A DNA stretch of 64,000 nucleotides from Larimichthys crocea (lineage: Eukaryota > Chordata > Actinopteri > Sciaenidae): NCBI RefSeq assembly GCF_000972845.2, contig NC_040032.1, positions 21,438,248-21,502,247 on the forward strand. Direction: 5' to 3'. Numbering within the stretch: the first letter of the stretch is position 1; every line of letters begins with the position of its first letter. The notes below the pieces were generated by a model. That model ran no database searches and was not told the origin of the DNA. It saw only the letters and a list, made by a program, of their open reading frames with translations. Positions 51,340 through 61,745 of the stretch are shown one piece after another. The translations under genes and the position numbers were made by a program.

Positions 51340-51540
51340 CAGTTGGACATGTCCAGAACACCTCCAAAGGAAAGTGCCCAGGATGCATCACAAACCACCC
51401 GATGCCTGAACCATCTTAGCTTACTCCTTTCGACACAAAGGAGCAGTGGATCTACTCTGGGCTCCCTCCAGAAGTCTGAGCTCGAAACCCTGTCTCTAAG
51501 GCTAAGGCCTTATGGAGTAAACTCATTTCGTGCTGCTTGT
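51340..51540 (+). repeat. LINE 3'-region fragment
   Basis: Motifs in order: 'ggacatgtccagaacacctc', 'gtgcccaggatgcatcac', 'cgatgcctgaaccatc', 'tcctttcgacacaaaggagc', 'gggctccctccagaagtctg', 'ctgtctctaaggct'. This is the recurring 3' end of a teleost non-LTR retrotransposon. The clade (possibly RTE/Rex-like) was not settled. A further weak LINE-like piece ('ttagtccagaacctcgcagc') lies near 51780-51930. Confidence 0.7.
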
Positions 51541-52884
51541 GTCTCATTCTTTTGTGCAATACTTCATGTAAATGTCCTCTGATGTCCAGGACCAACAGGC
51601 TGAAGACAACCAGTCACACTTGTTTGGATTTTGTTGTGAAACAGTGTTCTACATCAACTACCTAAAAGAACTTGCAAGCCATCGCCCTCTCAATCCTCTT
51701 TGAGAGAACTCTAAGGAGCTATAGGGGGCTTTGATAGCCATCGATCGATCTGCATCCCCAGACCAATTCACAAATGCAAATTAGTCCAGAACCTCGCAGC
51801 TCATTTTCAATTTCCAAGGAGATTATCAACAGGCGCAGGCCAAAATGCCCCTGGATGCAACTGGATAGAACATGCGTTTGCAGATTCAGCTGGTTTCCAG
51901 TTTAGATCTTTGATACATAAGAAAATAAATTAAAAACAACCTACAGAAACACCCACTTGAGAATTGTTCCACTTCGCTGTGCGCCAGTGTAGTGTCAGCA
52001 TAAAAGAAAATAACTGCCCAACTACGCTGCCCAGCATGTAAACATACTCATCACAAACATGCCTGCGAGCTTTAGCTCATAAGTGATAAGAGTCTGGCTG
52101 TTTGCACTTATATGTGTGGAGGAAGATTATCAACAAATATACTTACAGTAAGTGATCTTTTATATCGTGTTTTCCCTGCATGTTTAGTTTCTTTGTAATC
52201 GTGTGCTTATGTGCCAAAGCCTCTCAGCCACTTGAGAAGTTGACACTTAACTGTGTAGTCGTCGTGCCCAAAACATCATTTAGTTCTGCTCATTCAGTTC
52301 AAAAAGGAGGGATCTGCAATTAAGCACAATTTAAAGTAATTTTCACTCCTGTTGTCTGACTGTCACTTAAAGCAAAGAACATGCTGACCCCTTCTTCTTG
52401 ACTTCAAACTGCCCCTTGACTTGTTATTGTTTCAAATGGCAGCTGATTTGCCTCTTCCCCATGACCTCTGACACAGGATGTACAAATTCTCATTTCCAAA
52501 CCAGTCAAGCATCTTCCTAATCTCTTCTAACCCTTGTATTTGACAGGCACGCATGTACCGAGTAAGAATGAGTGTGGGTTAACTGAAGATTAGCCACATT
52601 GTTTAACAGAGTGGACTTGAACTCAGGACTCGTTGGAGTCTCTCGCCCTGCTAATCCTGCTCTTTCTATTCCTGCTCTGGATGCTCAGAGAGAAAGAGAA
52701 CAGCTCATTCCTCTCTCGTTCTCTCCATCTGTACCAGCCTGAGTTGTGACAATTCAATCTGTTCAGCGTCCTCTCGCATGAATTATGGATGAAGCCTGCA
52801 ACCTCTGAATGTGGTGGGGATTTAAGCTTCATAACTGCTCCTGCTCGTGTCACAGGCTCAGTGTGGATTTGAAAGAGGTTCGGG
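51541..52884. other. Gene-free stretch
   Basis: Nothing recognised beyond the weak LINE-like scrap near 51780-51930. Confidence 0.45.

Positions 52885-52919
<35 letters not shown>
52885..52919. repeat. Poly-A run (A35)
   Basis: Thirty-five consecutive A. No SINE or processed gene body was recognised upstream. Length in an assembly is uncertain for such runs. Confidence 0.95.
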
Positions 52920-52921
<2 letters not shown>

Positions 52922-53836
52922 CAAGGTAATTCGCCGAGCATCAAAGCAGGGGAAATGCCAGTATTAATATCCTCTGATGGCAGACCACTGATTCACTCTT
53001 CTGTGCTGAAAGCCATTAGCAGAGCTCATTCAGAAAGGGCCGGGCCGTGACTTCTGTGACAAGCAATTACTGACGTGTCATCTTGTCCCAATGAACTGAG
53101 CTGTAAAATCTGCTCCTGCAGATCAAATAAACAGAAAGATTCCATCCGGACTCCTTAGAGGAACAACACAAATACAGATCAAATAAGTATGAGAACAACA
53201 AGATGCATTATAATGTGCATGGGTTTGACCAATATAGGCTTGTTTAATTGGAGCCACAAACAGGTGCAAATACTACACACTATCAAAGTATTCATTAGAA
53301 GTCACACACCACCATTTCACTGAATTTGGTGAAACTGGATCGCATTTTAAATGTTTAAAGAGAGTTTCTTTATTTCTTCCTGATGGACTATATCTGCTGT
53401 TAGATAGAGTTAGCTCAGTTTGTTAGCCGTGCTGCTTGGACTGTTAGCTCATAACGCTGAGGGAATGTTTGTGTTTACACAGTCATTTTCATCAACTGGG
53501 AAGAAGAGGTTTTGAGGCCCGGGTGTCGAGAAATGCTAACTGGGAGTGACATCAGAACCAGAACCAGGCGAGTGAGCAGAGCATGGCAGGAACGAAGAGA
53601 CCAAAGAAGATGACAGAGGAAACTAAGAAGAGAGACAAGAGTAAATTGGTGACTGACTTTCAGGGCTTGGGTAGCTTTGTGACATAAAAGGCTGAAAGAC
53701 AGACACCAGATTAGGCTTGAATTGATTATTGAATTGAATATAAACCAAATACGGTAATGGAATGGTTGCACTTAACAACTACCTTAAAATATTATCATAA
53801 CCAATAAAAACGATGGCCAAATCAGACCTTTGGTGT
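52920..53836. other. Gene-free stretch
   Basis: No gene recognised. A short TTGAATTGATTATTGAATTG string near 53712 resembles a LINE tail. Confidence 0.4.
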
Positions 53837-54025
53837 AATAAAAAATAAACCTGCTGATTAAGTACAGATTGTATTTAACGTAAAAAGGACCATATAAAAC
53901 ACTAGGGTTGCTCCTGACTCATACACCTCTTAATTCCATTAAACACACTATAATTTAACTATGTAGTTAAGCGTTAAGTGCAAGAAACAGACTGTACAGG
54001 GCATCAACATGTCGTGGGTCCTCAA
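53837..54025 (+). repeat. Direct repeat copy A flanking a LINE remnant
   Basis: Aligns with 54618-54803 over about 185 bases at roughly 70 % identity by eye. Shared strings include 'gtacagattgtatt/gtgcagactgtatt', 'aggaccatataaaaca/aggactatataaaaca' and 'taagtgcaag'. It is not recognised as a known family. Confidence 0.7.
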
Positions 54026-54124
54026 AGCAGTAGCACTCAGGTGCTATTTTGTCAAATATTTCAATGGTGCTGCATTTTTTGTCCCTTCTTCAAGGTGAGA
54101 AGGGACAACAGGACCACAGGAATG

Positions 54125-54626
54125 TTCTGATTGATTTTATTTCTTGGTGTGATAACAACTTCCTGGACTTTAAATGTATTTAAATCCAAGGAAGTGATTA
54201 TTGATTTAGACAGAGATGCAACCAAAGAAGGCGTCATCGATAATGGAAATTGTTACATCAATATTTGGGTACTATTATCAATGATTATCTTAAAATTTGT
54301 GCCAGAGAGTTCAACTTCACTGCAAAATCTGTCAGTCCTCCTCTTATCCTTTATTGTTTTTAATCAAGCTTTTATTGAGAGCCTGCAGACTTTTTCTGTT
54401 ATCGTCTGGTTTCACAGCCCCACAGTAAAAGACAGAAAGCATTGTTACAATCTGTTTTAAGATTGCTTGAGTGAAAAAAAAATAAAAAAATGAAATAAAT
54501 AAATAATATCAGTCTCTTCCACACTCAGCGTCCTTGTATCATGTTACTGTGTTTTGTGTACAACATGCTGCTTCAAACAAATTACCTCTAGTGAGATTAA
54601 TAAAGTTGTTTGAATTGAATTAAAAA
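54125..54626 (+). pseudogene. L2-like LINE reverse-transcriptase C-terminal pseudogene
   Basis: One frame gives IDFISWCDNNFLDFK (from about 54133). The other continues KSKEVIIDLDRD and, from 54371, FIESLQTFSVIVWFHSPTV followed by KDRKH. These are the post-catalytic blocks of L2-type reverse transcriptases in correct order, separated by a frameshift. The 3'UTR ends 'gagattaataaagttgtttg' plus a GAATT-type tail at 54611-54622. The catalytic part is absent (5' truncation). Confidence 0.85.
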
Positions 54627-54803
54627 TAAAAATGCCAATAAAGTGCAGACTGTATTAGAATAAACAGGACTATATAAAACAGGGTTACCCCTTACTCGAG
54701 TGCCTTTTAATTAAATGAAAGACCCTATAATTTAGTGTAAGAGAGTAAGTGCAAGTAAGGAACAAACTATCCAGGGCAACAACATGGGGAGAGGTCCAAG
54801 CCT
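54618..54803 (+). repeat. Direct repeat copy B flanking a LINE remnant
   Basis: Partner of 53837-54025, offset by 781 bases, beginning right at the LINE tail. See copy A for the shared strings. Confidence 0.7.
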
Positions 54804-54947
54804 GAGTGAGCTGGAGGCTGTGCAAGCAAGATAGCCAGTACCATGGACAGATATCTGAGAAAGTGTTTTAGCTTTCTATTAAGAAGAAAGAAGTAAGGAG
54901 TGAATACAGAGAGACTCTGGGATGAGGACAGTGACACATACTGGAAA

Positions 54948-54976
54948 GCAGCAGCAGCAACAGCAACAGCAGCAAC
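54948..54976. repeat. Short CAG/CAA repeat
   Basis: About nine CAG/CAA units. The frame would give polyglutamine, but the surrounding sequence has no coding character. Confidence 0.9.
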
Positions 54977-55379
54977 GTGACATAAAAGATCTGTCACTGC
55001 TGGTCTGTTTTAGTTTCCCTTTAAAGAGTAACTCAACACTGCGATGGAAAGCAGTGTTTTACTGCCCTCTCTGGATGAAAGGCTCCAGTATCTGTTGGGC
55101 GTGGTCACAAGTGTACTCTGTTGTTCCACATCCTTTGCATATATCAGCTTCATTAGCTTAGTTTGAGATGTTTCATTGTGATTTGAAGTTTTGATTCATT
55201 TCTAAACTTGAAACTTTTGCGCATTCAGCCATGATTCAGAACTTTGATTTTGTAAATTGTTCATTAATGTTGCAGGGTTGTTCACAATCTGCTCCCTCAA
55301 TTAACCAGCTTTCATACCGACTGCTACCAACAATGTAACAGAAACAAAAGGACTAAAATGTAGATGCCAAAGGCAAAGC
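54977..55379. other. Gene-free stretch
   Basis: Nothing recognised. Confidence 0.45.
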
Positions 55380-55770
55380 TGAAGTAGCTGAGTGGTTTAA
55401 TTAAAACAATGAGGTACAAAGGAATAGTAGATGGTCAGGCAGAGTCAGTATCAAATCCAGAAAAGACAGAAGAAACAGGAAAACAAATGAGACAAGAATC
55501 AAAAGCCCAATAAACAGACATGGTCCAACACAGGCGGGTAACAGGTCTCAAGTACAACAGATGAAGAGAAAACAAGAACTAGAGCACAAGACAGCCACAC
55601 AGCAATTTTACTTAATGATCTGCCAAGGAAGCAAGGAAGTAGACCGGTAAATATGGTGAGTGTCTGATGAGGGAATGAGATGCAGGTGATGGAGATGAAT
55701 GAGGGAAGCTGAGGTCACTGCACTAAATACACAAGTGAAGACGGGACAACAAGATACAGGTGAAAAGTAA
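55380..55770 (+). repeat. Dispersed teleost repeat ('ttaaatac' family), copy 2
   Basis: Shares with 20896-21414 the layout of A-rich 'acagacatggtccaacacag'-like sequence followed by 'gagatgcaggtgatggagat', 'gaatgagggaagctgaggtc', 'actaaatacacaagtg' and 'acaggtgaaaagtaatgagg'. It is diverged and non-coding. Confidence 0.5.
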
Positions 55771-56210
55771 TGAGGGAAAAAACTGATGTTCATTATCATT
55801 GTGGCCAAAGCAACAATTCATAGATTCTTTGTTGCCAAATGTTATCCATCAAAAATATTTTCTATGAGGCTGAATATTTACTTACCTGTCTTGTCCAATA
55901 CTCATTTTGTACTTTATCTCGTTGTTTGTATATGTTTATACAAAGACAAAAGCACTTTTTAATTGAAACATCAAACACTAAATTCAAAGTTTGTTCCTCC
56001 AAGTCTTTCTCTCAAAATGATTTAAAAACTGCACCAAGACGATAAAGAGAACCAGAAAACCAAAGGAAGTTAGGTGATTCACCCTTCAAAACAAAAGCAT
56101 CACGTCATTCGCAAGAGAAGAGGAACAGGCAGCGGTGCAAGAACAAAACAGATCAAAATACTAGAAAACAATAGAAAATAGCACTGACACTGAGGTTAAA
56201 TACTAATGTC
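55771..56210. other. Gene-free stretch
   Basis: Nothing recognised. Confidence 0.45.
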
Positions 56211-56304
56211 CATCCATCCATCCATTTTCATAACCATTTATCCTTATCAGGGTCATGGGGGGCTGGAGCCTATCTTAGCTGGCTTTGGGCGAGAGCTGGG
56301 ATAC
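56211..56304 (+). repeat. Abundant teleost interspersed repeat, head fragment
   Basis: Begins (CATC)n-CATTTTCATAACC, then 'tatccttatcagggtcatgg', 'gggctggagcctatcttagc' and 'tttgggcgagagctgggata'. This is the head of the family whose internal part lies at 2060-2232, in the same orientation. Confidence 0.75.
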
Positions 56305-57144
56305 ATCAAATTTATATGCTAATATATAATGTTTGAATAATCGTGTATTTCCACGGTTTTTAATTAAACAAAGAGAAAAGAATGTCATTGCCAGAAAGTG
56401 AGACATTGCTCCAGAATGGGAGCTTTAAAATTGTAAGGTAGACATTTGTCTGACTTCCCACAGCCTAATTACACATGGTGCTCAGAGTGTGTGCCAGCCG
56501 TGTGTACGCTGTATAATTTGGTGGTTTGTTTTGAAACCAGCTAAGCTCTCATTTCACAGCATTTGCGAACAATTGCCTTAAATATAGCCGGGTTTACATG
56601 GACATCCTGGAGGCAGCAGGAGCTGTGTGTCCCTTTAAGCTGTACAGAAGTCAAGATGAATTCAGCCTTTTCTGTATTACAGACTCAACATGTCATATCA
56701 AATTTTCCTTTGTCCGATGGGCATTTGACATTTGAACTCTTTAATGTATCCATGTTTTTCCTATCATGTCTTTTTTTTTTCAGATATTGAATCTTCGAGC
56801 TGATAGACCTGGGCAAACTGTGAAAACACCTGGATGCTTTACATTAAAATAAACATATAAAAAAGTATCACAATCCCATTTAAGATTAGTTAATTACAAA
56901 TTGTGGAATTAACTTTAATGTGACTTTGTGAATGGAGAAAAACAAAAAAACATAAATTTAGATTTATGTTTGTATGTAATTTTATGGAAATGTTGTAAAT
57001 TGTTAATGTCTCTAAGTATGAGTCATCCTAAGAATTACAGGGAACATAATCATAACAATAATAATAATAACACATACTATTTGTGCTCTCTGTGAGAGAG
57101 AGAGGGAAAGAGACAAAAGATGAGTCTTAGGGGTTTTATTTTGA
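56305..57144. other. Upstream flank of galnt10
   Basis: AT-rich, no repeat or gene recognised. Any proximal regulatory elements outside the CpG cluster would lie here. A GAGAGAGAG run at about 57092-57103 precedes the upstream ATG at 57120. Confidence 0.45.
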
Positions 57145-57308
57145 AAAGTCGTGACCGGACGTCGCGTCTACACGGGTATTTTAACTACCTTGGAGGCAGT
57201 CGGTCTCTCCCAGTCAGAGTGAAAGTTGTCTTCGCTGGGAAAGCCAGAGAGCTCGGGACTCGCTTGTTGCCGCCGCTGCTGCTGCTTCACACGCATTCTC
57301 CCGGAGAG
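57145..57308 (+). promoter_or_regulatory. galnt10: CpG-rich promoter and 5'UTR of the galnt10 exon
   Basis: CpG dinucleotides, scarce elsewhere in the window, cluster from about 57150 through the exon. A palindromic GACGTC (core of a CRE/ATF site) lies at 57158-57163, and a GCC/GCT-rich run at about 57270-57287 sits just before the start codon. No clear TATA box was seen, which fits a CpG-island housekeeping-type promoter. The transcription start cannot be fixed from sequence alone. The frame of the downstream exon stays open through this segment from an ATG at 57120. Confidence 0.55.
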
Positions 57309-57458
57309 ATGAGGCGGAAAGAGAAGAGGCTGCTGCAGTTCGCGGGGCTGCTCATAGCGGCTCTTCTTTTCCTCCCAAACGTCGGGCTGTGGTCTTTGTA
57401 CCGGGACCGAGTGTTCGACAACTCGCCCAACACTGTGGACGGCATCCTCCCGATACAG
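57309..57458 (+). CDS. galnt10: Polypeptide N-acetylgalactosaminyltransferase 10, first coding exon (partial gene)
   Basis: Seen: a 50-codon open exon starting [10 protein letters not shown], then a hydrophobic segment at about residues 11-31 containing [10 protein letters not shown], then a polar stretch ending ILPIQ. It stops exactly at a consensus donor (CAG|GTAAGAG, GT at 57459-57460), phase 0. Known: GALNT family enzymes are type II Golgi membrane proteins that transfer GalNAc from UDP-GalNAc to Ser/Thr and start mucin-type O-glycans. GALNT10 has this basic N-terminus followed by a signal anchor, and acts on peptides already carrying GalNAc. The first ten residues match my recollection of vertebrate GALNT10, while the close paralogue GALNTL6 starts more differently; [10 protein letters not shown] suits both. 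The stem, catalytic and ricin-type lectin domains must lie beyond the window. The ATG has a purine at -3. The frame is also open upstream to an ATG at 57120, but family homology begins only here. GALNTL6 is the main alternative. Confidence 0.75.
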
Positions 57459-58284
57459 GTAAGAGAAGCTGGGTTATGTCACTCCTCGTGTATCGTTTCT
57501 GGGATCTCCAGGGAGTCTTGAGGAAACAGTTGTTTGTTTTTATTATTTATTATATAACAGTCACCTTGTTTTCTTCTCAATTCAACGACTTGATAGGGCG
57601 ACTTCAGAAGTGATACGGATGATGACGGGAATTAGTTCAGACCGTCAGGATCCTGCAGAGTCAGGACCATGGAGAGCTCCCTGCTACTTGCAGCGCTGCT
57701 CAGGTTCAGCACCATGGAGAGTGCCTAGACTTTAAGGGAACAAGGCAGGAGAAGTTTTTCTGATTTCTGCGCTTAGAAAACGTTTGGAAATGTCCAAACA
57801 GTCGACACAGATAGACTTTTCATTGGTTTATACAGATTGTAGTGCAATTCTGCCAATAATCAAAGCATAAACTGTGAAGCTTTAGAGGCACAGGATGGCA
57901 GGAGGTTAGGCGTTGATCTCCTGTGAAGTCTGTTGGTTTTGTTTGCTGTATCACCGACCTCTAAACAAGTTCCTATTTCTGATTTTCCTTTATGATAAGC
58001 AGCTGTGGATGATTTCAGTTAGTGATCATGATTTCATTGATTTTGCAACCTCTCAACATCTGGTTTGTGGTCGTTGCCATGAGGAACAACTAATACTGCT
58101 ACAGGGTATTTGCTCTAGTGATTAATGTAAGCTGGTAACTTGATGTATGGAATATTAAGAATAAAGACAAACAGCCTTCAGAGGTTGTCAGATTATAAAG
58201 CTATGTCTTCAAACTCCTTATTTTGTCTGAGCAACTATGAACAATAATATGAAATATGGATTGTAAATCGACCCCTTCAAAGTC

Positions 58285-58530
58285 CTACCACACTTTCACC
58301 CACACGCACATTCATATGGCAGAAGCTGCCACATAAGGTGCCAACCGCTCACAGGGAGCGACGTAGTGCTTCCTATTCAAAGCGCTCACGATGATACTGA
58401 GCTCACACACACACTCACACACTGGCTGTACACCCTTCAGGAGCAATTTGGGGTTCAGTGTCTTGCTCGAGGACATTTAAACAGGACTGGGGGAGCTGGG
58501 AATTGAACCAAAGATCCTCCAAAGTAAACC
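58285..58530 (-). repeat. tRNA-derived SINE in intron 1, minus orientation
   Basis: On the minus strand it reads GGTTCAATTCC (B-box-like, genomic 58499-58509), then 'gagcaagacactgaacccca', 'aattgctcctgaagggtgta', a GT-rich part, and 'ggttggcaccttatgtggca'. This is a widespread teleost SINE module. The A-box end is not clear, so this copy is 5'-truncated or decayed. Confidence 0.75.
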
Positions 58531-59774
58531 AGTAAATTGTCACATCGGGGAAGCTGTAACCTGCAAATGTTTTGGTAATGTAATCAAGCTGTTGTCATTT
58601 TTGCGACGAATGAATCAGTTGTTTGCTAATCCTTCAACAGACAAAAGAGCAGCTTGTCTGCATGAAACGATGGTGAAGTGCTTTGTCAGTGGAATTTTTC
58701 AGCCCACCGGATGTGTCCGGTATCTAATGCTCTGATTAAACCGCTGCCAGTGATCATCATCATCATCTGGAGGATCATTGACATCATCATCAAGTTGTCG
58801 CCAGATGTCTGTTTATCCTGCGTGCCTGAGAAGAAGTGCCACCTGCAGCTCCAAATCTGATTCACAAAGCGTGAAACAGCCACTTGCTCCCACTTTGAAC
58901 AAACTCTAAATGATAAAGAGCTGCACCATTTCAGTTAGTTTGAGGTATTAAAGACAGCCAACACTAAAACTACCATCATTAAAGGCAGTTCATTTAGCAT
59001 GATTTTCCCACCACCAGTGTTCTCTTATTGATGAATCGATTTCTCAGTGTAGTCACTGTTCCAACAGAGAAGATGAGAGAAATTGATTAGAATTCATCAT
59101 AATGTCAACTGGCTGACTGATTAATTTACTGGACGGTGAAGTGTGGACCTTGTTGTTCTTTGTATTACTGTATTATAATTCACGACTCAATCGATATTCT
59201 TCCTGTTTTTTTTTAAACAGAAATGCAGATAACCTTGCTGTGAAAATCAGCAACGCTATGGATTTGTTTTTCGCCTTTGAGTTAATATAATTCATTTCTA
59301 CAGTATGAGAGTGCTCAGTCATTTATCCATAACAATGCCTTTGTGGCACAGTGTTATACATTGTGAAAATTAAAATATATTGCTGTTGTAAACTTCAGTC
59401 TCAGAGCGGTGCTTTGTGATGTGGAACAAATTCCATTTGATATCATCCTGAGAGAACGTTTTGCATAGATTGCCTTTAATATCCCTCAAGATCTCAACAA
59501 CATAAAGTTTAATTGCATAATATATGCTTAATTTGGGATTGGAGTGAGATCATGTTTATATTTATTCTGTTTCAATGCTGGTTCCAGACTTCCAAGGATT
59601 TTTAAAAGTTGTTGACAAAATTGTTTTTGACCATGGTGAGCGGTTACATTTGACTCTGCTCATGAATTTCAGACAGGTGATGGATGACACAGAATCATCC
59701 TCCAGTTGTAATGCTGGTCTGGCTGACGTTGTTATAGAAAAAACAATGTCTGCATTTGGAGGAAGTCAAACAAA

Positions 59775-59985
59775 GCAATTAGGAGGTGGAGCAGTTCATC
59801 TAATTGCAGGGTTGGATGTTCGATCCTCTTTGCTACATGTCAAAGTGTTCTTGGACCAAACACTGAGCCCCAAATTGCTCCCGGTGGTCAGGCCAGCTGC
59901 TTCACAATAGCTCACTGCCACCGGTGTGTGACTGTGTTAACAAGAGAAAGGTTGTAAAGTGCTTTGGACAAAAGCTTGATTTGAC
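59775..59985 (+). repeat. tRNA-derived SINE in intron 1, plus orientation
   Basis: Contains GTTCGATCC at 59818-59826 (B-box-like), 'tgtcaaagtgttcttggacc', 'actgagccccaaattgctcc' and 'ggttgtaaagtgctttggac'. It is the same SINE family as 58285-58530 in opposite orientation. It accounts for the second half of the 111-codon frame at 59575-59910, which is therefore not a gene. Confidence 0.8.
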
Positions 59986-61464
59986 CAAAGAAGTGGAAAC
60001 AGCATAAAAAAACGAAAAACAGTTGTTGTAATGGACATAGCGCAAACACCAACCAGAGACCAGAATCAGTTTTCACAGTTTATTGATAACACTAACAGAA
60101 TGACACTAAAAAATAAAGCCCAATAAGCCTGGGAAGACTTCAACCTTTTGGTGGATGGCCAAAATGAAAGTACTGAAGGCTCTCCTAGTTTGCACTGGTT
60201 AGAACGCAGGGGAACACACCAGCGAGACTGCTATTCTATCATCAGGCAGCACTAACATTTGTCATATTTTCGCTTGTAATATAACACCGAACCTCTTTTA
60301 CACTGCTGGAAACTGGCTGCAAGCATTCATCTTCTGTTCAGTTTTTTATTGCAAACTTTTAATAGTGAAAGACAAATGGAACAAAGGACAAATGAGGGAA
60401 AAGGAAGAAACAATATGTGTGTTTGTGTTCTGTGTTTTAGTGCTCCCTGTGGGCTGATATGGCTTCACTGAAGTAGATAAAAATCAATACCCTTATCCCA
60501 TTCAGCCTTTTCCCACATAAGTCTTGTTAGAGACATTTGTAGTGGATATTTTGTTCCCCTTGTTGGTTTCTGTCTGCTTCACTTGTAGACGACACAGTTC
60601 TTAAACCGTCAGAATAAGATCAGAGGGGATTAAATACAAACAGAATGAGCTGCCTTCTCATTCATAGACAATCTCTCCCACTGATGTATTAGACAAAATA
60701 GAATATAAATGAATAGCATTCATACATATTGTCTTTTAAACATTTATTTACCCAGGGAAGGCGGAGAAGAGGCTTTTCTTCAGCAGCATTCGTACTTGCA
60801 TTTATTTGGTGGCACTTTTTCACAATACATTTTTTTGCTTTTCGCAGCGAAGCATTTTAGCTTCATGAATTTGCAGTTTGTAGTACTTTCTTGCTCCTTT
60901 ATTGAGAATTACAGCAGTAATAACTTTGGATTCACAGCAGGTACAATTTATTCCAATGCCACCACAAAGTCATGCCAAATAAGCACCAAAAAGTATCCAA
61001 ACAACCACTGAAAGTTCTCAAACGACTCTGCATAATCCACCACACATGAAACTTTCTCATCATCATTAAATACATAATGTAGTCATCGCTCTGAAGCTCG
61101 GCCAAAAGTGTTTATAGTGTTTGACTACAGCTGCTTGCACTTTGCAAGAACCCGGCTTCATATTTTCATGCATGGATTCATGTTTTATTCTGAAAAAATG
61201 CATTTTTTGGCGGAGCATTCCCTTCAGAGCGAAATAGCAACAGCATTTGAGATTGTAGAGAGCATGCCTGAATGGAGTTTTAAAATGTTGCACCTCATCA
61301 TGAACAAGTTTGGACCTACTGGCTCCCAAAATGTGGTCTGTTAGTTATTCAGAGTAACAGAGATGCTGTTTCTGGGAGTTGATTTTCAATATTGTTAACG
61401 ATCAAAACTTAAAATTTATATATATATATATAATCTGCTAGCAAATTTTCTCAAAATTATTCAT

Positions 61465-61745
61465 CTGGTTAGTTAGTCCAAGGCAGGCAGCGCCGCAACA
61501 AGAGATCAGTCTGGAGAAAAGTGCTGGGGAGTCTAGCATGAGCATGTAGAACAATCCGGCAGAGAGTGAGCGAGCAGAGAGGGCTTAAATACTGGCTTGA
61601 TTGGTGATGGGAACCAGGTGAGTCAAGCAGGTGAGGGGCATTGGTCTGATGAGGTGGGTGTGGCTGGCAGGTGAGTAGAGAGTGAATGGAAAAGTACTGA
61701 GAGGCAGGTGAGAGAGGACATCATCCATGTGCTGCCTCAGGTCTC
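61465..61745 (+). repeat. Dispersed teleost repeat ('ttaaatac' family), copy 3
   Basis: 'gagggcttaaatactggctt', 'gattggtgatgggaaccagg', then several 'caggtgag' units. It resembles the copies at 20896 and 55380. Confidence 0.55.

Noticed and set aside
54948..54976. Polyglutamine-coding CAG repeat
   Set aside because: The surrounding frame is short and non-homologous; treated as a simple repeat.
57459..57521. Extension of the galnt10 frame past the donor
   Set aside because: The consensus GTAAGAG donor sits exactly where family exon 1 should end in phase 0; the extra 21 codons are intronic read-through.
59575..59910. 111-codon open frame in intron 1
   Set aside because: Its second half is a translated SINE, and the first half shows no homology to GALNT exon 2 or any other family.
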